Shown here piece after piece: positions 1 through 9,358 of a DNA stretch of 64,000 bases; within the stretch, counting starts at the first letter, position 1, and the number at the start of each line of letters is the position of its first letter. Under the pieces are notes generated by a model. It was not told the origin of the DNA. It did not search any database and worked only from the letters and a program-made list of their open reading frames with translations. Both the position numbers and the translations under genes were made by a program. Source of the DNA: Faecalicatena_A orotica (GTDB taxonomy: Bacteria; Bacillota; Clostridia; Lachnospirales; Lachnospiraceae). The stretch lies in NCBI RefSeq assembly GCF_040545875.1, contig NZ_JBEPMR010000007.1; one strand, given 5' to 3'.

Positions 1-19
1 CCACAACCGCCAGTTTCAT
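1..19 (-). CDS. Start of an unidentified gene cut by the left edge
   Basis: Reading leftward from position 19 gives ATG and five further codons (MKLAVV) before the window ends. A strong ribosome site, GGAGG, lies seven bases upstream of the ATG, and the gene follows the GH3 gene by about 110 bases on the same strand. Nothing can be said about function. Confidence 0.45.
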
Positions 20-128
20 TCCCTTCCCTCCAGTACGTCAAATCGAGGGTATATCCGGCCGCGTTATGCCGCGCACCGGACATGCCCTCAATTATTTATC
101 ATCTATTATCCGCAGATTCCATATCTTA

Positions 129-3017
129 TTATTTAGAAAGATCCTGAATTTCTGCATTTGACTGCTTTTTCTTTAAGAGTCGTCCTGTCGTGATGACCAC
201 TACACACAGTACGATAATTCCTGCTGCAACATCCAGTGCCACAAGCAGCTTCATCCAGAGCGGCATAACGGACACAATCCTGCTTCCTGCCGAAAGGCCA
301 TTCATGGCATTGCTGTTTGCCACTGCATATGCGATATGTCCGGACGCTTTCTGCATATTGCCTATAACCGTTGGTGTCATCTCGGCATCGGAGAGCTTCC
401 ACAGGCCGGCATCCGTATTCAGCCACAGGTCAGTCCCCGCCTCAAGTCCTTCCCTTAAATCTTCATAAGCAAATACGTCAAATGATGCCTGATCCGTTAC
501 AACGAATCCCTTGAATCCCCATTCCTCCCTCAGTGTAGAGGTCATAAGCCCGTAATGGCCGCCCGACCATCTTGCACCGAGACGGTTCATAGATGCCATC
601 ATCCCCAGTGCATCTGCATCGCGGACAGCAATCTCAAACGGCCGTAGGTACAGTTCCCTGACAGACTGCTCATTCGCAAACATGGCCCCGCCGGTTCTGT
701 TGCACTCCTGATCGTTTAATGCAAAATGTTTAACAGTAACGATCACGCCTTTTGACTGCGCACCTTCCACTGTCTTGGCCGCCATCTTTCCCGACAGGAA
801 GCCGTCCTCAGAATAGTATTCGAAATTACGGCCGCTGAATGGGGATCTGTGGATATTGCAGGCTGGTGCATACCATACCGTTACCCCGAGGCTGATGCTG
901 TCTTCCCCGATGCACCGGCCAAACTCCCCGGCCAGCTCCACATTCCAGGTAGATGCGATCACAATCTCCGGCGGATATGCCGTCCCGCTCTCTCCGCCTA
1001 CTAAGGCGCTGGATATCCCCGCTGTCCCGTCCTTGTCTGTCGTTGCCGGAAGCTGTATCGAATCAATCTGCTGCGTAGCGTAGCCCCCGATCCTGACGAG
1101 GCTGTCCAGTTCGCTGACGCTCATCTGACGGATCAGAGTATCCCATGCACTGTCTTCCGGGTCCAGATCCATTAAGGCCGCTGTGTTCAGCCTGCCTAGT
1201 TCTTCATCAACTGTATCTGTTACAGGTTCCGTCGCATCCTCATCCTCTGTATAGGAAATTTCCAGGTCTGCCAAAAGTCCGTCCGGTGCCTCCCATGTAC
1301 CATCTTTATATGTCTCCGGCCATGTGCCGTCCCAGTCGCTGCGGCTAAGATACTGATAATCCGGATCATAATAACGGATATCAGTGCTCTCAAACTGATT
1401 CGTAATCTCATTTCCCGTTGCCGCTGAGCTGGCATATGTCTCTGTATCAAGCTCCTTTACTGTAACCTCCGCTGCAAAATCAGCATTTCCGTCTTTATCC
1501 ATTCCGTCTGCTGTGCTCTTTCCCTTTGCAGCGAGAATGTTATTTAATGCATTGTGAGAATCCGTACCTGCCGCGAAATAGTAGCTTCCCGCATCCACAA
1601 TATACGTTCCTGCACCCTTTGCATCATACGCTTTCATAAGTTCTTTCGGAACGCTGACAGTCACCGTTTCCCCTGCTCCCGCTTCCAGTAAGGATGTCTT
1701 TGCGAACCCTGCCAGTTCTGCCGCAGCCTTCTCTATCCCGTTTTCTTTATCATATTCTGTGTAAGGGGACTGCATATAAATCTGGACAATATCCTTTCCT
1801 GCCACATCACCTGTATTTTTCACTTTTACGGAAATCTCGTAAGTATCCTCCTGTTCTTCCATCTCGAAATCTGACCATTCAAAGTCAGTATATGAAAGTC
1901 CATATCCAAACGGATACTGCACGGATGCCGTATAATCATAGGCCTTGGGATCTTCATTACCCAGAACCACATCCTCGTATCTTGTCTCGTAATAGAGATA
2001 TCCTACATAGATCCCCTCTCCATATACGAGATACTTGTCTCCACGGTCCACGCTGCTGTTCGCAATCGTGTAATCCCCAAAATTAGCCATGCCCGGAGCG
2101 CTCGTTGTGTCATAGGCATAAGTGTCTACCAGTGCGCCTGACGGATTTACCGCGCCTGTCAGCACATCTGCCACAGCATAGGAACCTGTCTGGCCCAATG
2201 CACCGGCCCAGAGAACCGCATCGACATCGTATTCTTCCAGTACGCCTAATTCCATAGGATTCGATGTATTGAGCACTACGATTACCTTCTCAAAGTTGTC
2301 TGCCGCCATCTGAAGCATATCCCTCTCATTGCCGTCCAGCTGGAGGTAATGATATCCTGTGTCCATTGCTTTTGCGGAATGGTCGGATACCTCGCTTCCC
2401 GTGCGTCCGATCATGACAACCGCCGCATCGGCAAACTCTGCAAAGCTTCCCTTCACTTCCTCTGTGTAAACATCTGCCGGGACCTCATTGACCGTAAATG
2501 CCCCGACTCCGTAAACATCAGGCTGTGTCTTCCTGTAATCCTTTCCGGCACCCGTGTCATAGAAATCCCACAGGGTGTCATTCAGTGTCAGCCCCCTGTC
2601 GGTAAAGGCATCCTTAATGTTAACTGCCACAGATGTATCAATCGTGCTGGCTCCTCCGCCCCCGTAAACCGGGTCCACGCTGTCCTGTCCGAACAGGCTG
2701 ATCTTCGCACCGTCCCCAAGCGGAAGCGCCCCATCCTGGTTCCTAAGAAGCACGATTCCTTCTGCCTCAAGCTGTGTTCCCAGTTCCTCCAGATGAGCCT
2801 TACGCTCTTCTTTGCTGTCAAAATCACTGACAAAGTGTTCTGTCTCCTCACTCTCCGACGATACTACCTTCTGTGTCGGCTGATTAAAATATACAGATAT
2901 CAGGTTCTGATATTTCAATGCATATGAATTGCCGATAACCAGCCCGATAATGACAGCCGCACATACAATGTAACTGACTGCTGCCGTTACTTTTGAGATT
3001 GGTTTTTTTCCCTTCAT
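129..3017 (-). CDS. Membrane-anchored GH3 glycoside hydrolase with reversed domain order
   Basis: A 962-residue family 3 glycoside hydrolase, probably a beta-glucosidase or beta-xylosidase acting outside the cell. Residues 9-33 form a membrane segment and residues about 920-943 a second one, so the protein appears tethered at both ends. The alpha/beta sandwich domain that normally follows the barrel comes first (EGIVLLRN near residue 90), then a fibronectin-III-like part, and the TIM-barrel domain comes last (NIHRSPFSGRNFEYYSED, KHFALNDQE, and GFKGFVVTDQAS holding the predicted nucleophile Asp842). Reversed order is known in some ruminal GH3 enzymes (Ruminococcus albus, Butyrivibrio). It lies downstream of the aconitase X genes and may share their transcript. 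The exact substrate cannot be read from sequence. Confidence 0.9.
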   Translation of the reverse strand: MKGKKPISKVTAAVSYIVCAAVIIGLVIGNSYALKYQNLISVYFNQPTQKVVSSESEETEHFVSDFDSKEERKAHLEELGTQLEAEGIVLLRNQDGALPLGDGAKISLFGQDSVDPVYGGGGASTIDTSVAVNIKDAFTDRGLTLNDTLWDFYDTGAGKDYRKTQPDVYGVGAFTVNEVPADVYTEEVKGSFAEFADAAVVMIGRTGSEVSDHSAKAMDTGYHYLQLDGNERDMLQMAADNFEKVIVVLNTSNPMELGVLEEYDVDAVLWAGALGQTGSYAVADVLTGAVNPSGALVDTYAYDTTSAPGMANFGDYTIANSSVDRGDKYLVYGEGIYVGYLYYETRYEDVVLGNEDPKAYDYTASVQYPFGYGLSYTDFEWSDFEMEEQEDTYEISVKVKNTGDVAGKDIVQIYMQSPYTEYDKENGIEKAAAELAGFAKTSLLEAGAGETVTVSVPKELMKAYDAKGAGTYIVDAGSYYFAAGTDSHNALNNILAAKGKSTADGMDKDGNADFAAEVTVKELDTETYASSAATGNEITNQFESTDIRYYDPDYQYLSRSDWDGTWPETYKDGTWEAPDGLLADLEISYTEDEDATEPVTDTVDEELGRLNTAALMDLDPEDSAWDTLIRQMSVSELDSLVRIGGYATQQIDSIQLPATTDKDGTAGISSALVGGESGTAYPPEIVIASTWNVELAGEFGRCIGEDSISLGVTVWYAPACNIHRSPFSGRNFEYYSEDGFLSGKMAAKTVEGAQSKGVIVTVKHFALNDQECNRTGGAMFANEQSVRELYLRPFEIAVRDADALGMMASMNRLGARWSGGHYGLMTSTLREEWGFKGFVVTDQASFDVFAYEDLREGLEAGTDLWLNTDAGLWKLSDAEMTPTVIGNMQKASGHIAYAVANSNAMNGLSAGSRIVSVMPLWMKLLVALDVAAGIIVLCVVVITTGRLLKKKQSNAEIQDLSK

Positions 3018-3057
3018 CTCTTTTTCCTCCCTGTCTTATAATTCACGGAAAGAATAT

Positions 3058-3083
3058 CACAAAAAAATGAAGGTGTTTTCATT
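3058..3083 (-). terminator. Weak hairpin plus T-run between aconitase X and GH3 genes
   Basis: On the minus strand AATGAA-AACACC-TTCATT is followed by a run of T. The stem is only six base pairs and AT-rich, so it may only partly stop transcription between the aconitase X small subunit gene and the GH3 gene. Confidence 0.3.
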
Positions 3084-3131
3084 CTGGCACATCTTGTATA
3101 TCTGCTGGCATATCTTGTTCGAAGTCTCTTA

Positions 3132-3578
3132 TCAGCCCACTTCCACTACGCCGTCTTCTTTCACCGTAATAGTCATGTCATCCTTCACATACTCTAAAAA
3201 TGCTTCTCCCAGTGAATCCACCACCGGCATCGTTACATCATTCAGCCACACGTCCGCCAGGATTGCCCCGGCCCCGGCCAGTGAGTCGATCGGTTCGGAA
3301 AACAGCATACACGCCGGCTGCCGTTTCATGGAACAGGCACAGTAAAGAACAAGCCCTCCTGTAGTGGAACCGATGGTTCTCGGCAGGCAGAGTGCCCTGC
3401 CCGCCATCTGTTTCCCGTATAAGTCTGTGTTGTTCTGGTCCCCACAGGTTGCCTTCTTATCGCCAAACTGCAGTGCTTTTTGGAAAGACGCCAGTGTATT
3501 GAGTCCTTCATGGCTCACAAGCGCCTGTGCAGTCATATTCCCCGGGGTCACAACCCTTCCCTGAAAACTCTTCATCAT
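3132..3578 (-). CDS. Aconitase X swivel domain subunit (DUF126)
   Basis: A 148-residue protein of the DUF126/AcnX small-subunit family, the swivelling domain of the two-piece aconitase X dehydratases. The segment LPRTIGSTTGGLVLY corresponds to the conserved serine-bearing loop of the family. Its gene follows the large subunit by 15 bases and has a clear AAGGAGG site six bases before ATG. Characterised bacterial members dehydrate cis-3-hydroxy-L-proline, while archaeal ones act on mevalonate 5-phosphate. Which reaction applies here is not shown by the sequence, and there is no proline gene beside it. Always expected to work as a complex with the product of the upstream gene. Confidence 0.88.
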   Translation of the reverse strand: MMKSFQGRVVTPGNMTAQALVSHEGLNTLASFQKALQFGDKKATCGDQNNTDLYGKQMAGRALCLPRTIGSTTGGLVLYCACSMKRQPACMLFSEPIDSLAGAGAILADVWLNDVTMPVVDSLGEAFLEYVKDDMTITVKEDGVVEVG

Positions 3579-3593
3579 ATCTTACCTCCTTGT

Positions 3594-4871
3594 TCACCTG
3601 GTGATCTGTTCCAGAATTTCCTCATCCGTATAGTATCTCGCACTCGTATAGGTACGGAGCTTATTGCTGGAAGTTATGACAGGCATACTCGTACTCAAAG
3701 GATTATTCATATACATAAGGGGGCAGATGTAAGATAAGATTACCCCCGTCTTTTTCAGCCGCGCCGCATAAGGCGTCTCTTCAAACTTTTTCAGTACCGC
3801 CGGGGCAGCCGTAAATACGGTAGGGATCACGACTTTTTCATTGCCGGCTTCTTTTAAGCCCCGCTCCACCTTTTCGGTCCAGTTAACAAGCTGGTTCAGA
3901 CTCATGTGCGGACACCCCATGAAGCACAGCTTTGGCTTTGCCTCTTTGTTTTTCCAGATGACCGGATAGCTGTCATAGACCCTTTTCAGTTCCGCATCGT
4001 CGATGACATATACATTCGGATTCTCTTTCAGCAGTGCCTTCTTTTGCTGCACTGCCTCCGGGGTGATTCCCTCCACATGGTACAGCCCCACTGCGCCGTT
4101 GGAAGCCGTGGCCGCCCCAAAATCCTTCAGGTATGTCCTTGCATCTTCGTCCAGTTCCCCGAGCCATTTGTCCAGTCCGACAATATAAGGGACATCCTCC
4201 ATGACCTTCATACCGACTGCCGAGCCTAACAGCTGTGCTTCTGGTTTCTCTGTCGTCTTAATTTCAATGATCCAGTCCGCCCTGCGGCCTTCATCCGTCA
4301 GCAGTCCGAAATAGGGCACATACCCCACCACGGATCCCATCAGGTCGATAATACCCGAATTACGGTTGCATCTGGCTCCCAGTACGGAATTCGCATATAC
4401 GACTGCCGAGGACTCTGACCAGGATAGAATGTCTCCCGGCTTCGGTGCATTTCCTACCTCGTCCATATAGCAGGTACACGTAAAGGCGTCCCTTTCAAGC
4501 AGCCCCAGCTTCCCTAATTGGTCCTCATAGAAATCCTGTTTACTGTACATAAAGTGGTTGAAAACAATATTCTGTATGAAAGAGCTTGGTACATTCCTGT
4601 CTAACGGCCTCGGGTCTGCGGTGAATTTCTGTGAGGACACACACCCTGCATCAATCAGTTTCTCCATCAGGTCATATACAGGACCCAGCGCCTTCAGTCC
4701 GAAGGAGGTAACCAGATGGTTGTATTCACTGGTAATCGGGACCATCCTGTCTGCCCCGAACAATTCCCCGTAACGGATCATGGTCTCCATAACCTTTGCC
4801 ATAACCTCGCCTTTGCTGCCGTTTAAGATTGCTTCCTGCTCCTTCGACAGTTTCATTTTATACTTTATCAT
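3594..4871 (-). CDS. Aconitase X catalytic subunit (DUF521)
   Basis: A 425-residue AcnX large subunit. Family landmarks are SAVVYANSVLGARCNRNSG (around residue 160), LTDEGRRADWIIEI and CFMGCPHMSLNQL near residue 320; cysteines in these stretches are the likely Fe-S ligands. It should pair with the DUF126 protein encoded next to form a hydro-lyase. The start at 4871 is supported by GGGAGG nine bases upstream. Neighbours are an OYE-type flavoenzyme upstream and a GH3 hydrolase downstream, an unusual setting. A cis-3-hydroxyproline dehydratase role is the default for bacterial members; another 2- or 3-hydroxyacid substrate is equally possible here. Confidence 0.88.
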   Translation of the reverse strand: MIKYKMKLSKEQEAILNGSKGEVMAKVMETMIRYGELFGADRMVPITSEYNHLVTSFGLKALGPVYDLMEKLIDAGCVSSQKFTADPRPLDRNVPSSFIQNIVFNHFMYSKQDFYEDQLGKLGLLERDAFTCTCYMDEVGNAPKPGDILSWSESSAVVYANSVLGARCNRNSGIIDLMGSVVGYVPYFGLLTDEGRRADWIIEIKTTEKPEAQLLGSAVGMKVMEDVPYIVGLDKWLGELDEDARTYLKDFGAATASNGAVGLYHVEGITPEAVQQKKALLKENPNVYVIDDAELKRVYDSYPVIWKNKEAKPKLCFMGCPHMSLNQLVNWTEKVERGLKEAGNEKVVIPTVFTAAPAVLKKFEETPYAARLKKTGVILSYICPLMYMNNPLSTSMPVITSSNKLRTYTSARYYTDEEILEQITR

Positions 4872-4887
4872 CGTATCCGGCCTCCCA

Positions 4888-6936
4888 TCATATTTTCATT
4901 GCCGTCTCGTACGCGCCCCAGATCACTGACCTGAGATTGCCTACATTCTTACAGTCACCTACCAGATATGCCCCTTTCTTATCCAACGGATCTGGTATAT
5001 ATCCCGCAGAGCTAATGACCGAATCACATGCGATCTCTATGTCTTTTCCATCCTTGGTCCGGCAGATTACAGAACCTTCCTTTACCTCTTTCAATGTCGT
5101 CTCCAGATAAACCGGGACCTTGTGGAGTGCAAACCATTCGCGCAGATAAGAACTGTTGGCAAGACAGACACCTGTCTGGGAGATCAGGTCATCCTTCATC
5201 TCCACAATGACCGGATTCTTTCCCATCAATGCCAGTTCATATGCGATCTCGCTTCCGGTCAGCCCCCCGCCGATCACAGCCACCGTGTCACCTGCTTCTG
5301 CTCCGTTTAAGAAGTCACATGCCTCGATCATACGCTCATAACCGGGCACATTTTTCAGAAGCCTCGGAACAGAACCCGTGGCAATAATAACAGGGCCGTC
5401 CTTAAACGTTTCCGTATCTGTGACTTTGTGGTTCAGATTCACTTTTACACCCAGTACCTCCATCTGGCGTCTGTACCATGCAAGCAGGCTTCTAAGCTTC
5501 TCTTTATAGGATTCCGCACTTGCCGGAATAAAAGTTCCCCCAAGGACACTGTCTTTTTCATAAATAACCGGGTCATGCCCCCTGAGTTTTAATACCCTTG
5601 CCGCTTCCATGCCTCCGATACCGCCGCCGATAATGGATACTGTCTGGGGCTTTGATGCCTTATGAATATAGTGTTTATCCCACTGCATCGTCTCTGCATT
5701 AACCGCGCATCTTGACAAATGCAGGCTGTCGGAAAGTTCCTGGTCATTTGCAACGCCCTTGTAATGGCACATGTTAAAGCACCCGTTATGGCATAAAATA
5801 CAGGGTCGGATGTCCTCTTCCCTGCCTTCCTTCATCTTTGTAACCCACTCCTGGTCCGCCAGAAACTGCCGTGCAAACCCTGCACCGTCGATTTTCCCTG
5901 CGGAAATGGATTCGGCCGCAGTGTATGGTTCCATCCGGCCCGCACATACAACGGGGATATCCACGAACTGCCTGATGTGCTCCACATCCTCCAGATTACA
6001 GTTCTCAGGCATATAGATCGGCGGATGTGCCCAATACCATGCATCATATGTACCATTATCACAGTTCAGCATATCATAGCCAGCATCCTGAAGATATTTC
6101 ACAGCCTTTTCGGACTCTTCCATATCTCTTCCCGCTTCTACGAAATCCTCGCCCGGCAGGGCCCCCTCCCGGAATCCCTTTGTCATGGAACGGACACTGT
6201 ATCTTAAAGATACCGGGAAATCTTTCCCGCATTCTTTCTTAATGGCCTGCACGATCTCCACCGGAAAACGGTAACGGTTTTCGAAAGAGCCGCCATACTC
6301 GTCCGTGCGGTGGTTCACATATTTGAGGGTAAACTGGTCCAACAGATAGCCCTCATGTACAGCATGGATCTCGATGCCGTCCACGCCGGCATCCTGAAGC
6401 AGCCTTGCACATTTCGCAAAAGCTTCTACATATTCATGGATTTCCTCCACAGTCAGCTCTCTTGACGGCACCTTATCAGACCACCGGTTCGGTGAAGGGC
6501 TGGCTGTCGCCGTAATCTTATCCAGATCCATAAACGGTTTGGAGACTACTCTTAAAAACTTATTTGTGTAAAGAGTCTCCATCAGTCCGCTGATCGTAAA
6601 AGAGCGTCCGAAGCCCGCCGTCAGCTGGATAAACAGCTTTGCCCCCGTCTTATGGAATTCTGGGAGCCATGCTTTTAAATCCTCATACATCTTTTTGTTC
6701 TTATAAAGCCACTGCCCGAACATCGGGTTGTAGACCGGCTGGCACCCCGGCAGCACCAGTCCGGCGTTATTCTTTGCCACCTCCATGATAAAGCGGGCCC
6801 CGTCTTTGTCAAAATGGTTCTTCTCCATCCACCCTAAGAGATTCGTCCCTCCCATAGAAGTTAAAACAATGCGGTTCTTAATCTCACAGTTTCCGATACG
6901 CCACGGCGTAAATAAAGGTTCAAGCCTTGGATCCAT
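4888..6936 (-). CDS. OYE-type NADH:flavin oxidoreductase with 4Fe-4S and FAD domains
   Basis: About 682 residues, of the 2,4-dienoyl-CoA reductase / BaiCD / daidzein-reductase architecture: an FMN TIM barrel (residues 1-350, with the GYLLDQF, NHRTDEYGGSFENRYRFPVE signatures), a 4Fe-4S cluster (CILCHNGCFNMCHYKG plus a later Cys), then FAD (SIIGGGIGGMEAARVL) and NAD(P) (AVIGGGLTGSEIAYEL) Rossmann folds. Such enzymes reduce activated C=C bonds in anaerobes. The ATG at 6936 is preferred over the one at 6942 because AGGAGG sits seven bases before it. The gene overlaps the end of the preceding one and precedes aconitase X by 16 bases. Substrate unknown; a plant-phenolic or enoyl substrate is only inference. 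Confidence 0.88.
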   Translation of the reverse strand: MDPRLEPLFTPWRIGNCEIKNRIVLTSMGGTNLLGWMEKNHFDKDGARFIMEVAKNNAGLVLPGCQPVYNPMFGQWLYKNKKMYEDLKAWLPEFHKTGAKLFIQLTAGFGRSFTISGLMETLYTNKFLRVVSKPFMDLDKITATASPSPNRWSDKVPSRELTVEEIHEYVEAFAKCARLLQDAGVDGIEIHAVHEGYLLDQFTLKYVNHRTDEYGGSFENRYRFPVEIVQAIKKECGKDFPVSLRYSVRSMTKGFREGALPGEDFVEAGRDMEESEKAVKYLQDAGYDMLNCDNGTYDAWYWAHPPIYMPENCNLEDVEHIRQFVDIPVVCAGRMEPYTAAESISAGKIDGAGFARQFLADQEWVTKMKEGREEDIRPCILCHNGCFNMCHYKGVANDQELSDSLHLSRCAVNAETMQWDKHYIHKASKPQTVSIIGGGIGGMEAARVLKLRGHDPVIYEKDSVLGGTFIPASAESYKEKLRSLLAWYRRQMEVLGVKVNLNHKVTDTETFKDGPVIIATGSVPRLLKNVPGYERMIEACDFLNGAEAGDTVAVIGGGLTGSEIAYELALMGKNPVIVEMKDDLISQTGVCLANSSYLREWFALHKVPVYLETTLKEVKEGSVICRTKDGKDIEIACDSVISSAGYIPDPLDKKGAYLVGDCKNVGNLRSVIWGAYETAMKI

Positions 6937-7957
6937 CCTCATTCCTCCTCTTCCTGTGCATTCCTTTTCTGGTATGAAGCTGCATGCTTCGTGTTATGTC
7001 TATTGTAACATACACAGTCAGTATCTGCACGCCTATAAGAACAAGATTCCCTATGACTGCCTGCAGCCACCGTGTCCATATCAGCTGTTCCTGCCAGAAT
7101 TCCTGATGCCTCGAAAGCTGCTTTACCGCATCCGCCTTCTCCCTCCATAAGTTTTCGTAAAATTCAAAATCTGACCAGTAAGTAGGGAGATACTCTCTCC
7201 CTAATCCTGAAAAACGTATTCCCATGATCAGAATCAGGACAGCAAATACCCCTCCGGTTACCAGAAACAATATTTTAACTGGCCGGCTGGCAGAAAAACC
7301 GATTAAAAAGCATATCATGAACCATGTCACCGCCAGATTCAGGGCAAACAGAATATACGCGGATGAGAAGTAGAACTGTCCGTCAATCACTTCATCCGCG
7401 TTTCCAAAATACATTTCCAATGTTTTGATGCTGTTCTTAACAGACTGCTTTGACGATGCTCTGCAGACCGCGATCCCGTCAAAGGCAGCCCCTTTATCTG
7501 CCGGGATGGCGCAGACCATCCTGCCGCCTGACAGGATTCCTGCAACCTGATATTTTTTCCCGTCCAGTTCCACAATATTTCCCACAGCATCTTCTGTCCC
7601 AAATAAACACTGTGCCGCTTTCTGGTCCAGCAGGCAGGCATCCTCCTCATCCTGAAAGAAATACCGGCCAAGGCACAGCGTCACCCCAAACACTGCCTCC
7701 GGCTGTCCTTTGATACGATAGCACTTTAACTGCTCTCTTCTTCCTGTGTTCTTTGCTGCTGCCGCTGCCTCACCGTCTGATTTCCACACGGCCGCCAAAG
7801 AAAACTCTTCTTTACTGCGGCTTTCCATAAAGGCATCGAATGCCCCTTCCGAAATAGTTCCCTCCCGGAAGCGCATACTCAGGTGTTCAGAAAACTCCTC
7901 CTGTACAGACATGCGGCTGAACAGCCAAAGATCCACCAACAGTAGAAGTGCTGCCAA
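6920..7957 (-). CDS. MacB-like membrane protein without ATPase partner
   Basis: About 345 residues: one N-terminal membrane segment, an extracytoplasmic region of about 190 residues with a MacB periplasmic-core flavour (DEEDACLLDQKAAQCLFGTEDAVGNIVELDGKKYQVAGIL is typical), then three membrane segments spread across residues 200-325. This is the topology of FtsX/MacB-type permeases. It follows the HlyD-like gene directly, as MacA-MacB pairs do, but no ABC ATPase is present in the operon. The start is uncertain: the frame has no ATG near its 5' end, and the best candidate is TTG at 7957; translational coupling to the upstream stop at 7972 is likely. Low similarity means the family call is tentative. 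Confidence 0.6.
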   Translation of the reverse strand: MAALLLLVDLWLFSRMSVQEEFSEHLSMRFREGTISEGAFDAFMESRSKEEFSLAAVWKSDGEAAAAAKNTGRREQLKCYRIKGQPEAVFGVTLCLGRYFFQDEEDACLLDQKAAQCLFGTEDAVGNIVELDGKKYQVAGILSGGRMVCAIPADKGAAFDGIAVCRASSKQSVKNSIKTLEMYFGNADEVIDGQFYFSSAYILFALNLAVTWFMICFLIGFSASRPVKILFLVTGGVFAVLILIMGIRFSGLGREYLPTYWSDFEFYENLWREKADAVKQLSRHQEFWQEQLIWTRWLQAVIGNLVLIGVQILTVYVTIDITRSMQLHTRKGMHRKRRNEDGSKA

Positions 7958-7971
7958 TATCAGATAACATA

Positions 7972-9351
7972 TTAGTTTTCGTTTTCCTTTATCCGTACCT
8001 GATCACCCTCCTCTACATATTTGTCAGAAGATACTATGATTTGGCTGTCTCTTTTAAGACCGCCTTCAACTGCCGCCTTCTCACCGTCTTTTTTTATCAC
8101 GTTTACATTCACCTTTTTTGCTGCCTGAACAGTCCCAAGCATGCCGGTTTCTTCTGAAAGGACCAGACAGTAGTAGCCAGATGCACCCTCCCGGAGCGCT
8201 GACTGGGGAATGATCTGGTCAAACTCTTCCTCGGTTTCTATCTCTGTCTTCCAGATAAAAGTTTCATTGTATGCCGCTACCATACCGTCCGGAAGGGAAG
8301 CAGACCAAAAAGTAACCTCTGCGGCCGGATCGCCTCCGGCGTCTGCATTGCCAGTTTGGCCGGAAAGGATTCCCGTGTTCTCCCCGTCTCTGCCCTGCGC
8401 AACTGACTCAATCTCTACTTTATATTTCTCTGATGAAGAAGTTTCAATTTCCACCTGAAGTCCTGCTGCCAGTACCTCTTTCTCCTCTGAACCGGCAGTC
8501 CCCTGAAGGCGCCATCCGCTGTTTCCAACCGTCAGCATCTCTGTCCCTGTGGAAATACTCCCTTCCTGCACGCCTGATTTCAGTATCACACAAGTTTTTT
8601 CTGCATAGATTTTACCGTCGGCAGCCTGATATTCCTGTAGCTTTTTCAGTTCTTCCTCTGCCTGTCTGATCTGGATGTCCAGATCTTTTATCCCCAATTC
8701 AGCAACCTCCCTGGCATTTGCATCGTTTTCTTCCTGTGCCGCATCCTGCTGGCAGGCTAAATCATAAGCATTCCGGGCATCTGTCACCGCCTGTTCCAAA
8801 GACGCTGCTTCCGCCTGAGCACTTTGCACTTCCTGATATAGCTGCTGTTTCAATTCTTCGAATTCCTCCGAATCATAGGCATACTGGGCGTCTGCTTCCT
8901 TCTGCCATGCCTGTGCGAGACGGTCTTCGGCAGACTTAAGGGCAAGCGCTGCACTTGCAGAAGCCGGTACCCTCTGTGTCTCCCTCGTGGAAATAAGCTG
9001 CTGTTCGCGCCTAAGCTTAAGCTGCTCGACCTCACTTTGTTTCTGCTCAATAGTCTTTAAGAGATATTCCCCGCGAAACTGTACAAGGCATTCGCCCCTC
9101 TTCACAGTACTCCCTTCCTTTGCAGCTTTTTCTACCTGCTGGCCCGGCCAGAGGAAAATCTGCTCTTCTTTCTCAGGCACAATCTTCCCGCTCCCCGTAT
9201 AGGAATAGGTGAGCCGTCCCCTTCTTACTTTGTCCACGTTCACCTGTGCAACCATCAAAGATGCCGCCGCCCTTGCAATAATAGTACATACCGCCATTGT
9301 GATAAAAAATCCGGCCAGAATGCGAACCGCAAGTTTTTTCTTTTTATCCAT
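7972..9351 (-). CDS. HlyD/MacA-like adaptor subunit
   Basis: A 459-residue membrane-fusion-type protein. Residues 9-36 are a membrane anchor, followed by a barrel-sandwich (lipoyl-like) start (GSGKIVPEKEEQIFLWPGQQVEKAAKEGSTVKRGECL), a long charged and Gln/Ala-rich coiled coil over residues about 100-250, return of the lipoyl half (GKIYAEKTCVILKSGVQEGSIS) and beta-barrel domains. In Gram-positive bacteria these adaptors work with MacB-like permeases. It lies seven bases after the CUT1 permease gene and directly before the MacB-like gene, so the two probably form an export or sensing unit. Confidence 0.8.
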   Translation of the reverse strand: MDKKKKLAVRILAGFFITMAVCTIIARAAASLMVAQVNVDKVRRGRLTYSYTGSGKIVPEKEEQIFLWPGQQVEKAAKEGSTVKRGECLVQFRGEYLLKTIEQKQSEVEQLKLRREQQLISTRETQRVPASASAALALKSAEDRLAQAWQKEADAQYAYDSEEFEELKQQLYQEVQSAQAEAASLEQAVTDARNAYDLACQQDAAQEENDANAREVAELGIKDLDIQIRQAEEELKKLQEYQAADGKIYAEKTCVILKSGVQEGSISTGTEMLTVGNSGWRLQGTAGSEEKEVLAAGLQVEIETSSSEKYKVEIESVAQGRDGENTGILSGQTGNADAGGDPAAEVTFWSASLPDGMVAAYNETFIWKTEIETEEEFDQIIPQSALREGASGYYCLVLSEETGMLGTVQAAKKVNVNVIKKDGEKAAVEGGLKRDSQIIVSSDKYVEEGDQVRIKENEN

Positions 9352-9358
9352 ATTCTGT

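Noticed and set aside
2349..2927. 192-codon plus-strand frame
   Set aside because: It is antisense to the GH3 gene, has no ribosome site and a composition typical of a shadow frame.
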